Source: Bradyrhizobium_A sp052115025 (lineage in GTDB: Bacteria; Pseudomonadota; Alphaproteobacteria; Rhizobiales; Xanthobacteraceae). From it: a DNA stretch of 64,000 nucleotides. Below, piece by piece: positions 51,952 to 60,678 of the stretch (position 1 is its first letter; each line of letters opens with the position of its first letter). The notes below the pieces were generated by a model that did no database searches, was not told the DNA's origin, and saw only the letters and a program-made list of their open reading frames with translations. The stretch is from contig NZ_JBFRFW010000002.1 of NCBI RefSeq assembly GCF_052115025.1, forward strand, positions 124,001 to 188,000. Reading direction: 5' to 3'. Both the position numbers and the translations under genes were made by a program.

Positions 51952-52995
51952 TCAGAGGTAATTCAGAATGCTGAGCTTCTGGATCCGGGTCGTCAGCGCC
52001 AGTGACATCTCGACCTGGTTGCGCAGGCTGGTGACGCGGACAGATGCTTCCGCCGGGTCGACCTGTTCCATTGCCGTCACCTGCTTGGTGAGGAGGTCGA
52101 CCTGCACCTTGAGACGGTCGGTGGCGTTGGTGGTCTGCTCCTGCGCCGTTCCGACCGTGGCGCCGACGCCGGCGAGATCGTTGATGGCCTCACCGACGAC
52201 CTTCGTCGCCGTGTCGATGACTGTCTGGAACGCCGCCTGGTTGAGATTTTGCGTTCCGAGGTCGCTCAGCATCGTATAGGCCATGGCCAGCTTGCGGAAC
52301 GCAGGTTGATTGGCACTCACCGAGGAGTTGATGGTTTCCGTGGTCGAGATGCGGCTGCGCATCACCTGGTCTGACGCCGTCGACCAGTTGGTACCCCAGG
52401 CCGGATCGGCAAACTGCGCCTTGAACGTAGTGTCCAGGAAGTTCTGCATCGCGGAGGCACTGATGCCGGAGACCGCCGGCGAGTTCTGGGCAACACCAAA
52501 ATTGGCCAGGAACGCCGCATCGACGGCGTTCTTGCTGGCCGAGCCGGCGGCATAGTTCGCCACCGGCTGGTTCCCGGTATTGATGCCGCCGAACAGATAC
52601 TGGCCATCCATGGTGACGTTTAACGTCGAGATCAGGCTGCCGAGATTGGCCGTCGCCGACTGGACGATGATGTTGCCACCATTCGCCGAATTGCGAGCCG
52701 CCAGGAGATCCTTCTGGAAGGCCTGGGCCGTGTTGATGAGGTCGCCGATCCGGTGCTGGGCCACATCGAGGCGCCCGGCCACCAGCGCGTTGGTGTCCAC
52801 CATCTTGTCGGCGTCCTGCAGTTCGGCCCGCAGCGTGACGTCACGGCCGGTCAGAGCACCGAGATCGAGCCCGATATCCGCGAAGCGGCCGTTGGTCGCC
52901 TCCTGCGTCGCCTTGGACAGCGCGGCCTGGCTCTTCATGGTGGCAAGGCGTAGGGTTGTCGAGATCGAATTCGTGGAAATGAACGTGGTCGCCAT
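51952..52995 (-). CDS. flgL: Flagellar hook-filament junction protein FlgL
   Basis: The 347-residue protein has flagellin-like ends: N-terminal TNSISTTLRLATMKSQAALSKATQEATNGRF near 8-38 and C-terminal ASVRVTSLRNQVEMSLALTTRIQKLSILNYL. FlgL joins the filament to FlgK. It is four bases after the flgK stop. Confidence 0.93.
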   Translation of the reverse strand: MATTFISTNSISTTLRLATMKSQAALSKATQEATNGRFADIGLDLGALTGRDVTLRAELQDADKMVDTNALVAGRLDVAQHRIGDLINTAQAFQKDLLAARNSANGGNIIVQSATANLGSLISTLNVTMDGQYLFGGINTGNQPVANYAAGSASKNAVDAAFLANFGVAQNSPAVSGISASAMQNFLDTTFKAQFADPAWGTNWSTASDQVMRSRISTTETINSSVSANQPAFRKLAMAYTMLSDLGTQNLNQAAFQTVIDTATKVVGEAINDLAGVGATVGTAQEQTTNATDRLKVQVDLLTKQVTAMEQVDPAEASVRVTSLRNQVEMSLALTTRIQKLSILNYL

Positions 52996-52999
52996 CGCG

Positions 53000-54472
53000 T
53001 TACCTCACCGTCGCAAGAAGATCTTTCAGCATCGCATCGACCGTGGAGATCAGCTTCGACGAAGCTGAAAACGTCCGTTCGATCTGCAGCATGAATGACA
53101 TTTCGTCGTCCATGTTGACGCCGCTGACGTTCGAAAGCGCTTCCGCGCTTCGCTCGAGCAGCGTCTGGCTGTACTTAGCCTCATCGCTGGTATTCTTGCG
53201 CGTGGCCTCCAGCCAGCTCACCGATGACCCGGCGAAATCCACCAGATTGGCATTCGGTTTCGCCAGCGCCGCCGGGTCGAACGGGCGATTGGTCGCCATA
53301 CGGTCCACCATCTGCTGCAGCCGCGCCGAGAACCCGGCGGCGCCGGTGGTGTTGTAGCGATAGGCCGGGTTGCCCGAGATGGCGCCGTCGCGAACCAGGT
53401 TCGGGTTGCCGCCCGCGCCCTGGTCGACCGACGGATTGACGAATATCGTGCCGGCGAGCCCGGGGGAGATCACGCCCGACGGCGGAATCGCCGGCGCCCC
53501 CGGATAGGTGAAGAGGCCAGGGACATCCGGCAGTCCCGCGCCGCTCTGATCGCTCTCTGCGAACGTCTCGACCAGCCCGCGCGCCACCTCGTCGAGCTGC
53601 TTCTGGTAGGTCACCGTCGTATCGTCGCGCAGCGACGACAGCCCCGCGAGATTGCCACCGTGGATCGGCATCACCGCAGACGCGCCGGTCACCGGCACGC
53701 CATCGATGTAGACCGCATTCCCCGCGGTGCCCGACGTGAAGGCATTTGTGCGGTTGAAGCTCACGGAACGGGCGCTTGTCTCGAACAATGTGACGCCGGA
53801 ATCGGTATAAATCACCGTGTCGTTGTTGGCGCGGGTGGCGACGGTGATGCCGACCTCCTGCGACAGTTTCGACAGGATGCTGTCGCGCTGGTCGAGATAG
53901 TCCGTGATATCGCTGCCGCTGATCGTGCCCTTGACGATCGATGTGTTCACCGTCTCGAACTGCCCGAGCAGTTGGTTGATGGTCGAGACCGACGTCGCCA
54001 TATCGGCATCGGCGTCAGCTCGCACCGACTGGACGGTCTTGGTCGCATTGTTGAGCGAAGCCGCGACGCCCTTGGCCGCCGTCACCGCCGCTTGCGCCAT
54101 TGTTGTGTTGTCCGGCGCAGTAGCGTATTGCTGCAGCGCGCTCTTCAGCTTGGCGAGCTGCGCCGCCGGCGACTGATCTTGCTGCGGATCGTCGACCGTT
54201 GTCGCGGCGATCTTCTGCAGACCATTGTACAGCGCGTCCTGCTTGGCCGAGGCGGAGGCCGATTTCAGCACATTGTAGAACAGCCCCGTACTGGTGGCGC
54301 GCTGGATGCCGGCGACATAGACGCCGTTTCCGGGCAGGGTCGCCACCAGCACGTTCTTGCGCGAGTAGCCATCCTGCTGAGCGCCCCCGATATTGCGCGA
54401 CACGACCGACGCCTGCGTGCCGGCCGTCATGAGCGACGTACGAGCTGAATTGAGTGCGACCGTAAGTGACAT
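53000..54472 (-). CDS. flgK: Flagellar hook-associated protein FlgK
   Basis: FlgK is the first junction protein between hook and filament. The 490-residue protein has the N-terminal rod/hook signature LNSARTSLMTAGTQASVVSRNIGGAQQDGYSRKNV near 7-41 and C-terminal VSGVNMDDEMSFMLQIERTFSASSKLISTVDAMLKDLLATVR. Its N-terminal sequence also fits the secretion signal of late export substrates. It follows flgE by 34 bases. Confidence 0.94.
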   Translation of the reverse strand: MSLTVALNSARTSLMTAGTQASVVSRNIGGAQQDGYSRKNVLVATLPGNGVYVAGIQRATSTGLFYNVLKSASASAKQDALYNGLQKIAATTVDDPQQDQSPAAQLAKLKSALQQYATAPDNTTMAQAAVTAAKGVAASLNNATKTVQSVRADADADMATSVSTINQLLGQFETVNTSIVKGTISGSDITDYLDQRDSILSKLSQEVGITVATRANNDTVIYTDSGVTLFETSARSVSFNRTNAFTSGTAGNAVYIDGVPVTGASAVMPIHGGNLAGLSSLRDDTTVTYQKQLDEVARGLVETFAESDQSGAGLPDVPGLFTYPGAPAIPPSGVISPGLAGTIFVNPSVDQGAGGNPNLVRDGAISGNPAYRYNTTGAAGFSARLQQMVDRMATNRPFDPAALAKPNANLVDFAGSSVSWLEATRKNTSDEAKYSQTLLERSAEALSNVSGVNMDDEMSFMLQIERTFSASSKLISTVDAMLKDLLATVR

Positions 54473-54506
54473 GAGATGCCCCGGCTCGATGATAAGCTGA
54501 CGCCGT

Positions 54507-55742
54507 TCAGCGCTTCAGGTTGACGAGGACATCGAGCAGGTCGGCACCGGTCTGGAACACCTTGGAATTGGCGGTGTAACCACGTTGCGACTCGATCATC
54601 GCCGTGAGTTCGCTGGCGAGGTCGACGTTGGACTGCTCGAGTGCCTCCGACTTGAACGTACCGAGGCCACTGTGCCCGGCGAAATCGACCTGCACGTTGC
54701 CGGAGTTGATTCCAACCGAGTAGACGTTGCCGGCTTCCGGCACGAGATTGTCCGGGCTGGGCACGGTGGCGAGCGGGATGTGGTAGCGCGCGAGCCGCGT
54801 GCCGTCGCTGTAGATCGCGTACATGGTGCCGGAGGTATCGACCTCGACCTTGTCGATGGAGCTCGGCGCATTGCCGTCCACCGATGCCTTGAACGCGAAT
54901 CCGGCGGCGACCTGGGTCATGGTGGAGAAATCGAGCGTCAGCGGCGAACCACCGGGCACCGTCAGTGCGAGCGAGGTGGGACTACCGGCAGCCAGCTTGC
55001 CCTTGCCTGCGGCGCTGACATCGAAGGTAAAGGTATTGGTCGCAAGAGGCCCGCTCGAGTAAGGGAAGCCGCCGGCCGTCGACGTAGCGGTGTCATACAC
55101 TTTTACATCCCAGGCGTTGGCGGCGGTCTTGCTCATGTAGACGTCGAGCGTCACCTTGTTGCCAATGTTGTCATAGGTGACGACCGAGGTCTTCGATGTA
55201 TAATTTGGCACGCCCGCCGTGATGGCCGCGTTGGCATCGAGGTTGGCGTTCACCGTGCCCTGCGTCGACGGATTGCCCTGCAGCGCGGTCTGCGCGATGT
55301 TGACGACGCTGAGGCCGGAGAGGCCGTTGGCGACGACGTTGGGCGGGCCGTTCTTGAGGTCATAGCCCATCAGATAGAAGCCGGCGGCATTGACCAGGTT
55401 GCCCTTGCCGTCCGGCACGAACGAACCGGCACGCGTCAGGAACGGTGTGCCCGCGGTATTGGAAACGACGAAAAACCCATTGCCCTGGATCGCCAGGTCG
55501 GTCGCCGAGGTCGTGTACTGCAGCGGGCCCGAATCAGAGATGGCATAACGGACCTGCGTCTCCACACCGCCGGAATTGTAGGAGCCGGAGCCGCTCTTGA
55601 GGATGAGCGAGGAGAATTCGGTCGAGGCGCGCTTGTAGCCCGTGGTGTTTACGTTGGCGATGTTGTCGGCCACTGTCGACAGCTTGTTGGACTGCGCGGT
55701 CATCCCAGAGCCACCAGTGCGCATCACACCATACAGACTCAT
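54507..55742 (-). CDS. flgE: Flagellar hook protein FlgE
   Basis: The 411-residue hook subunit has the N-terminal MRTGGSGMTAQSNKLSTVADNIANVNTTGYKRASTEF near 6-42 and C-terminal SEALEQSNVDLASELTAMIESQRGYTANSKVFQTGADLLDVLVNLKR, with a hypervariable middle. A good GGAGATAAACG precedes the ATG. In this cluster it lies downstream of the lytic transglycosylase gene, with a 79-base gap. Confidence 0.95.
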   Translation of the reverse strand: MSLYGVMRTGGSGMTAQSNKLSTVADNIANVNTTGYKRASTEFSSLILKSGSGSYNSGGVETQVRYAISDSGPLQYTTSATDLAIQGNGFFVVSNTAGTPFLTRAGSFVPDGKGNLVNAAGFYLMGYDLKNGPPNVVANGLSGLSVVNIAQTALQGNPSTQGTVNANLDANAAITAGVPNYTSKTSVVTYDNIGNKVTLDVYMSKTAANAWDVKVYDTATSTAGGFPYSSGPLATNTFTFDVSAAGKGKLAAGSPTSLALTVPGGSPLTLDFSTMTQVAAGFAFKASVDGNAPSSIDKVEVDTSGTMYAIYSDGTRLARYHIPLATVPSPDNLVPEAGNVYSVGINSGNVQVDFAGHSGLGTFKSEALEQSNVDLASELTAMIESQRGYTANSKVFQTGADLLDVLVNLKR

Positions 55743-55821
55743 CGTTTATCTCCATTCTGATTTGGTTTCATTAGAGGTGCGTTGGCTTGTGTGAGCCTGA
55801 CTCCGCAACCATCTGACGAGC

Positions 55822-56385
55822 TCAGGTCGCACGCGCACCACAGAACGCACGCGCTTCGCTCGTCCACGAACCGAAACCGCTCGTCACCAGATTTCCGATC
55901 ACGCTGCAGACATAGCGACGTTGCCCGATAGTGTTGTTCGGCCCTGCATTGTAGCGCGCGACCGCCATGGTCCAGCTGCCTTCTCGGGCGCGCAACTCCT
56001 TGAGGAATCGCGCGGCATAATTGACGTTCTGGACCGGATCGAACATCGCTTCGACGCTCGCAAACTGCGTGCCGTGGTAGAGATGGTTGACCTGCATGCA
56101 ACCGAGATCCACCAGTTTGGCGCCCTTGCTCTTGGCGTCGCGGAATTGCGCCACGGCCTCGCGGAGATCGGCGGCCCTCACGGTGCGACCGTCGATGTTG
56201 AGCGCGTAGGGATGCAATACGCCCTTGCGCCCGGTCTCGCTCAGGCCGACGGCATAGAGCACACCCAGCGGCACGTTCTGCACGCGGGCCGCCCGCACCA
56301 TTTCGCGTTCGCACGGACCGTCGGCCTGTGCCGTCGTCGCTGCGCTACAGATAGACACCGTCACCGCTGCGACGAGCCACCGCAT
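55822..56385 (-). CDS. Lytic transglycosylase (SLT domain), probably flagellar
   Basis: The 187-residue periplasmic protein has a signal peptide (MRWLVAAVTVSICSAATTAQA) and the SLT core: YAVGLSETGRKGVLHPYALN with the catalytic glutamate near residue 44, LGCMQVNHLYHG and VARYNAGPN. It would open peptidoglycan for the rod, replacing the muramidase half missing from the short FlgJ at 46545-47033. The chosen ATG is inside the end of fliK in another frame; a second ATG at 56427 is possible. Confidence 0.86.
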   Translation of the reverse strand: MRWLVAAVTVSICSAATTAQADGPCEREMVRAARVQNVPLGVLYAVGLSETGRKGVLHPYALNIDGRTVRAADLREAVAQFRDAKSKGAKLVDLGCMQVNHLYHGTQFASVEAMFDPVQNVNYAARFLKELRAREGSWTMAVARYNAGPNNTIGQRRYVCSVIGNLVTSGFGSWTSEARAFCGARAT

Positions 56386-57559
56386 CTTCGTCCTGACGTT
56401 GCTTGGTTGGTTCGACAGCCTGATCATGCCCGTGCCTGTTGTGCCGCGTTCCACCCTGCGCATCATTGGGCTGGCGCTCCGGCGTTCCGCCGCTGAATTG
56501 CGATCCGCCTTGCGGCTGCTGCGAATGATTTTGGTTCGTCTGCGCCTGCGATTGGCCAGCGCCTGGATCCATCTGCCCGGCGTGGCTGTGATCGATCGCG
56601 GCGATCTCGAAGGTGTAGCCGGCCGACTGCATCGCATCCACCAGTGCGCCGCGTTCGGCGCGCAGCAGCTGCGTGGTGTCCTGCCGCTCGGCGGACAGCT
56701 TCACTTCGACCGCATCGCCGGTCAGACGCATCCGCACGGTCACGGTGCCGAGGTCGGGCGGATCGAGCTGCAGCGTCAGCATGCGAATCGGCGCATCGGG
56801 CCCCCGATGCGGCATGGCGAGCGCTTGCGCGGGGTCGGACGCACCGCTGGCGGCAGATGCGGGCGCGGCGGCCATATCCGGCGCGATCCGGTCGACGATC
56901 TTCTGCAGCAGTGTCGGCTGCGCGATCGGCTGGAAATGGGTCTCCTGTTCGCGCACCGCGACCTTGACGATCGGCGTCGCGCGCGTCTCGGCCGCACTGA
57001 GCGACGACGCAAAGCCCTGCGTCGAGGTTGCCTCGGTCTTCGTCGACTTCGCCGACTCGGCGTGCGCCAGCAACTCCGCGCGGCGCTCGCCATGAGCCGG
57101 AGACGGTGCCGCGCGGGCCGCATCGCCATCATCGGGGAGATCGAACGCTTCGGCGTGGTCGAGACGCGACATCACCGCACTGAGCGCGGCCTCTGGGAGA
57201 CGCCATTCGGGCAGCGACGGCTTTGCCTCGCCCGCCACGCGATGAGGAGAGGGTTCGGCCGCCGCCTGGCGGGAACGCTCGCGCGGGCGGACCGTAGCCT
57301 GCTCCTGAAGCGGCTCGGCAGCCTGCGCCAGCTCGGCGTCAGCATGCCCCTCCGGCCGTACGACCTCTTTTTTTGGGACCTGTGCGAACGCGCGCAGCTG
57401 CTCGCGGAATTGATCGGCACGACCCCTACCGTCCTCGACCCTGGCTTTCGGGTCCTTAGGGTCCTTGGCAATCGTGGAGGCCTGGGCGCTGCCGCGGGGC
57501 GCTGTCTTGGCGTGGGCGAGCTGGCGGAGCATCGCCATCAGGGGATCGGTGCTGGTCAT
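56345..57559 (-). CDS. fliK: Flagellar hook-length control protein FliK
   Basis: The 404-residue protein is low in complexity and rich in Ala, Arg, Gln and Pro for about 280 residues, then has the FliK C-terminal domain IRMLTLQLDPPDLGTVTVRMRLTGDAVEVKLSAERQDTTQLLRAERGALVDAMQSAGY near 282-341, followed by a Gln/Asn-rich tail. FliK measures hook length and switches export specificity. It overlaps motC by four bases (ATGA) and the transglycosylase gene by about 40. Confidence 0.9.
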   Translation of the reverse strand: MTSTDPLMAMLRQLAHAKTAPRGSAQASTIAKDPKDPKARVEDGRGRADQFREQLRAFAQVPKKEVVRPEGHADAELAQAAEPLQEQATVRPRERSRQAAAEPSPHRVAGEAKPSLPEWRLPEAALSAVMSRLDHAEAFDLPDDGDAARAAPSPAHGERRAELLAHAESAKSTKTEATSTQGFASSLSAAETRATPIVKVAVREQETHFQPIAQPTLLQKIVDRIAPDMAAAPASAASGASDPAQALAMPHRGPDAPIRMLTLQLDPPDLGTVTVRMRLTGDAVEVKLSAERQDTTQLLRAERGALVDAMQSAGYTFEIAAIDHSHAGQMDPGAGQSQAQTNQNHSQQPQGGSQFSGGTPERQPNDAQGGTRHNRHGHDQAVEPTKQRQDEDAVARRSGDGVYL

Positions 57560-58743
57560 CGCTCCTGCTGCTTCAGTTGGCGTTGCGATTCGTTGAGAAG
57601 CGCCTGCGCCCGGTTGATGGTGGCCCGCGATGGACTGAAGTCGATTCGCGGCCCCATCGATGGCTGGCTCTCACTCGGCGCATCCTGCTGCGCCGTCACG
57701 ACAGGGCGGACCTTGCGGACGTTGCGGCCAACGGCCAGCACAGCCCGCAGCAGCTCCACGTCCCGTTCGGGCAGCCGCGCCGCCTCGACGGCCTGCAGAT
57801 CCAGCAGCGCTTCCTCATGAGCATGCGTGACAACGCGTGCCGCGGCGCGATAGAAGCGCCCGCGTTCACGCCCGGCGCTGCCCTCGTCCGTCAATGTCAT
57901 GGCCCGCTCCGCTGCGAGATCGGCCATCTCGACCTTGCCGTTCACCAGCGCAGTGCGCGCGATCCTCAGGTACAGGGAGGGCCGGTCGGCCCCGTCGAGT
58001 TGATCGAGCAGGGCGACGAGGCGGGGAAAGCGCTGCGGTTGCTGCGCGAAGCTGAACCGGGCGACGGCGCGCCCGAGGCGCTGGCGGAAATTCTCCGAAT
58101 AGATCGACGACCTGAAGCGCCGCAGGTAGCGCAGCGACAGCGCCTCGAAGCGATCGAAATCATCGGCCTGTCCGGCGACAAAAATCTCCCGACGCAGCGC
58201 CGCCTCTTCAATCAGCGTTCCCGGCATCAGCAGGCGCGCCTCGTCAAGCCGGTCGATCGCGGCTTTTGCGTCATCTTGCGCAGCCAGTGCCGATTGCACC
58301 AGCGCAACCTCGGCGGCGATCGAGACGGGCAGGTCGCGAGGCTTGATCCCGCCGAGCCGTGCCCGGGCCTCGTCCGGGCGGCCTTCGATATAGGCGATGG
58401 CGCCATCCAGAATTGCCGCATCGATGGCCAGTTCGCCATGCGCCCGCAGCTTGCCGACGACCTCCGGCGACCCGCCGCTGAGCAGATAGGTCACGGCGGC
58501 GCGGGCATTCTTCGGATTCTTCCAGACCACCGGATCGGCGTTGACGAAGTCTTCGCCCAGTTGCTTGAGCACGGCGGACTGCGCATTGTGCGCCTCCATG
58601 CTGCCGCGCGCGATTTCATCCTGCAGCGCATGAAGCTTGCGCAGGAGCTGATAAGGCTCGCGCACCGGCGCCTCGGCCTGCTCCGCCCGAGCGGTGCCGA
58701 GTAGGGCGAACAGGGCAACCGCGATGGGGCCGGCACGCATCAT
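57556..58743 (-). CDS. motC: Chemotaxis/motility protein MotC
   Basis: MotC is a periplasmic partner of MotB found in rhizobia, where it helps place the stator. The 395-residue protein has a signal peptide (AVALFALLGTARA, cleavage near 20) and a helical repeat body with EPYQLLRKLHALQDEIARGSMEAHNAQSAVLKQLGEDF near 29-66 and LRYLRRFRSSIYSENFRQRL. It overlaps motB and fliK by four bases each. Confidence 0.92.
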   Translation of the reverse strand: MMRAGPIAVALFALLGTARAEQAEAPVREPYQLLRKLHALQDEIARGSMEAHNAQSAVLKQLGEDFVNADPVVWKNPKNARAAVTYLLSGGSPEVVGKLRAHGELAIDAAILDGAIAYIEGRPDEARARLGGIKPRDLPVSIAAEVALVQSALAAQDDAKAAIDRLDEARLLMPGTLIEEAALRREIFVAGQADDFDRFEALSLRYLRRFRSSIYSENFRQRLGRAVARFSFAQQPQRFPRLVALLDQLDGADRPSLYLRIARTALVNGKVEMADLAAERAMTLTDEGSAGRERGRFYRAAARVVTHAHEEALLDLQAVEAARLPERDVELLRAVLAVGRNVRKVRPVVTAQQDAPSESQPSMGPRIDFSPSRATINRAQALLNESQRQLKQQER

Positions 58744-60041
58744 GGCTGCGGGGCGCGGATCAGCAGGTCGATCCGCCGGTTTTCCGCCGCCGACGGATCA
58801 TTGGGATTCTTTGGCCGGCGGTCGGCGAAGCCCTCGATGTGCTCGATGCGCCGGGTGTCCAGCCCGCCGCGAAGCAGCATGTAGTGCGCCATGTGCGCTC
58901 GCGCGGTCGACAGGCGCCAATTGTCGTAATCCGCCGAGCGATAGGGACGGTTGTCGGTGTGGCCACGCACAATGATCTGTCCCTTGGTCTGGGCGATGAG
59001 GGGCGTGATCTTGTCGAGCGCCCGGACGAGGCCGGGCGTCGGCTCCGCCGAACCGTTGGCGAACATGCCGTAATTGACGTCGTCGGTGAGGCTGATGAGC
59101 AGGCCCTCATCGCTCGCCCTCACCTCGGTGACAGGGCGCACCGCGCCGAGGGGAGCCAATGCTGCGGAGATCGCGGCCTGCAGCCTGCTAGCCTCGCTCG
59201 ACGCTGACTTCTTGTCATTTTGGGGAGCGGCGGCGGTCTTGTCGGCCGGTGGGCTCGACGCACGATTGGCCGCCGGACTGCTTCGGGAATCATCATCGGC
59301 GAACAGTCCCACAGCTTTTGCGGTATCCTGCTTGTCGCGCGCCGCGGCCGCCCCCTTCACCGGATCGGACTCGGATGCAGCCTCGGCGGCCGCGTCGCGC
59401 TTGTCGGTCGATGCACGCGCCATCTTTGCTTCGCCGGGCTCCGGCGCGTCGTCATCGGCGAGGAGGCCGCCGGGTTGCCTGCTGCCGGGTCCCCTGGCAT
59501 CCGATGGCGTCGCGGGCGCGGTCGGCCAGGACGTCGGGTCAAACGGATCGCGGAACGCCTCACCGCCCTTCCAGCCCTCCTTGCGGGCCGCATCGGGCGC
59601 AATCCCGGCTTCGACGTTGCGCGGCGGCGTACCGGCGATCTCCGTCAGCGCCGCATAGGGATCGCGAAACAGCGCCGTTTCACCGAGCCGCGGCTGTGGC
59701 GCCTGCGGGCGCTGCATTTGCTGCGTGGATTGGCCGGGCTCAGGCTTCGGCCGCAGGCTGTCGTCCTCCACCGCCTTGCCGGGATCGACGCGCCGGGCAT
59801 CGTTGATCCCCTTGCGGTCGGGCGTGGAGTCCGCGAGCTTGATGGGGTTGAAATAACTGGCAACGCTTTCGCGCGTCTCCTGGTTCGTCGCGCTGATCAG
59901 CCACATCACCAGGAAGAACGCCATCATGGCCGTCATGAAGTCGGCGTAGGCGATTTTCCAGACGCTGTTGTGGCTCTCGGCAGCTTCGAGGCTGGTCCGA
60001 CGCCGGACGATGATCAGCTCTGGTCGCTCCTGGTCAGACAT
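58740..60041 (-). CDS. motB: Flagellar motor stator protein MotB
   Basis: The 433-residue protein has one membrane segment with the proton-carrying aspartate (YADFMTAMMAFFLVMWLI, Asp34), a long low-complexity linker (about residues 80-290), and a C-terminal OmpA-like peptidoglycan-binding domain (QIIVRGHTDNRPYRSADYDNWRLSTARAHMAHYM). No motA lies in the window; it may lie further right. The ATG at MSDQERPEL is two bases after the fliH stop. Confidence 0.94.
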   Translation of the reverse strand: MSDQERPELIIVRRRTSLEAAESHNSVWKIAYADFMTAMMAFFLVMWLISATNQETRESVASYFNPIKLADSTPDRKGINDARRVDPGKAVEDDSLRPKPEPGQSTQQMQRPQAPQPRLGETALFRDPYAALTEIAGTPPRNVEAGIAPDAARKEGWKGGEAFRDPFDPTSWPTAPATPSDARGPGSRQPGGLLADDDAPEPGEAKMARASTDKRDAAAEAASESDPVKGAAAARDKQDTAKAVGLFADDDSRSSPAANRASSPPADKTAAAPQNDKKSASSEASRLQAAISAALAPLGAVRPVTEVRASDEGLLISLTDDVNYGMFANGSAEPTPGLVRALDKITPLIAQTKGQIIVRGHTDNRPYRSADYDNWRLSTARAHMAHYMLLRGGLDTRRIEHIEGFADRRPKNPNDPSAAENRRIDLLIRAPQP

Positions 60042-60042
60042 G

Positions 60043-60678
60043 TCAGGCCGGCACCGCAAGCTTCAAGTGCTCGGCCCAGCGCGTGATCTGGGTTTCGAGG
60101 ACCACCTGATCGACAATGACGGACACCTCAGCGGATGAACCGACGCGCAGGTCCGCGACAATCGAGCGCGCGGTGAGTTTGCTGCGCACGACGTCCAGCA
60201 GGGCGACAGGACCCGTGATCCGCAGCAGCGGATGGCGGACATCCGACACCATGGATGACAGATGCTCGACAAACGCAGCGACCGCCTGCTTCTGCGCTTC
60301 GCCCGCGATGAACGGCGCGAGGATGCGCGCCGTTACCCCGGCAATTTGGGTCTCGAGCTGCGCGCTGGCATCAGCAAGGCCACGGGCGATCGCCGCGGCA
60401 GCCTCGTCGATCAGGCTCTGCCGCTCCGCGGCAAGCTCCGCGCTCAGCCGGGCCTTCTCGTCGGCGAGCTTCTGCTCGCTTTCGGCCAGGGCCGCGGCAT
60501 AGCCTTCGGACTTGCCGCGCTGATAGGCCTCGTCCTCGTTCGACGCCACCTCCGGCTTGGGCTGCACCTTGGCCGCGATATGCTGCGCATGATCGAACGG
60601 AACGACCCGGCTGCGCGCCTTCGGTGGTTCCGGCGGATCAAAGTTGACCAGCAGGCGTGCGACCTTTTCCGAACTCAT
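60043..60678 (-). CDS. FliH-like flagellar export regulator
   Basis: The 211-residue protein has a long coiled coil (EAYQRGKSEGYAAALAESEQKLADEKARLSAELAAERQSLIDEAAAAIARGL near residues 50-102) and a small C-terminal domain with LLRITGPVALLDVVRSKL, as in FliH/HrpE-type stator proteins of the export ATPase. Position between fliF and motB agrees. Its ATG overlaps the fliF stop (ATGA). Confidence 0.75.
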   Translation of the reverse strand: MSSEKVARLLVNFDPPEPPKARSRVVPFDHAQHIAAKVQPKPEVASNEDEAYQRGKSEGYAAALAESEQKLADEKARLSAELAAERQSLIDEAAAAIARGLADASAQLETQIAGVTARILAPFIAGEAQKQAVAAFVEHLSSMVSDVRHPLLRITGPVALLDVVRSKLTARSIVADLRVGSSAEVSVIVDQVVLETQITRWAEHLKLAVPA

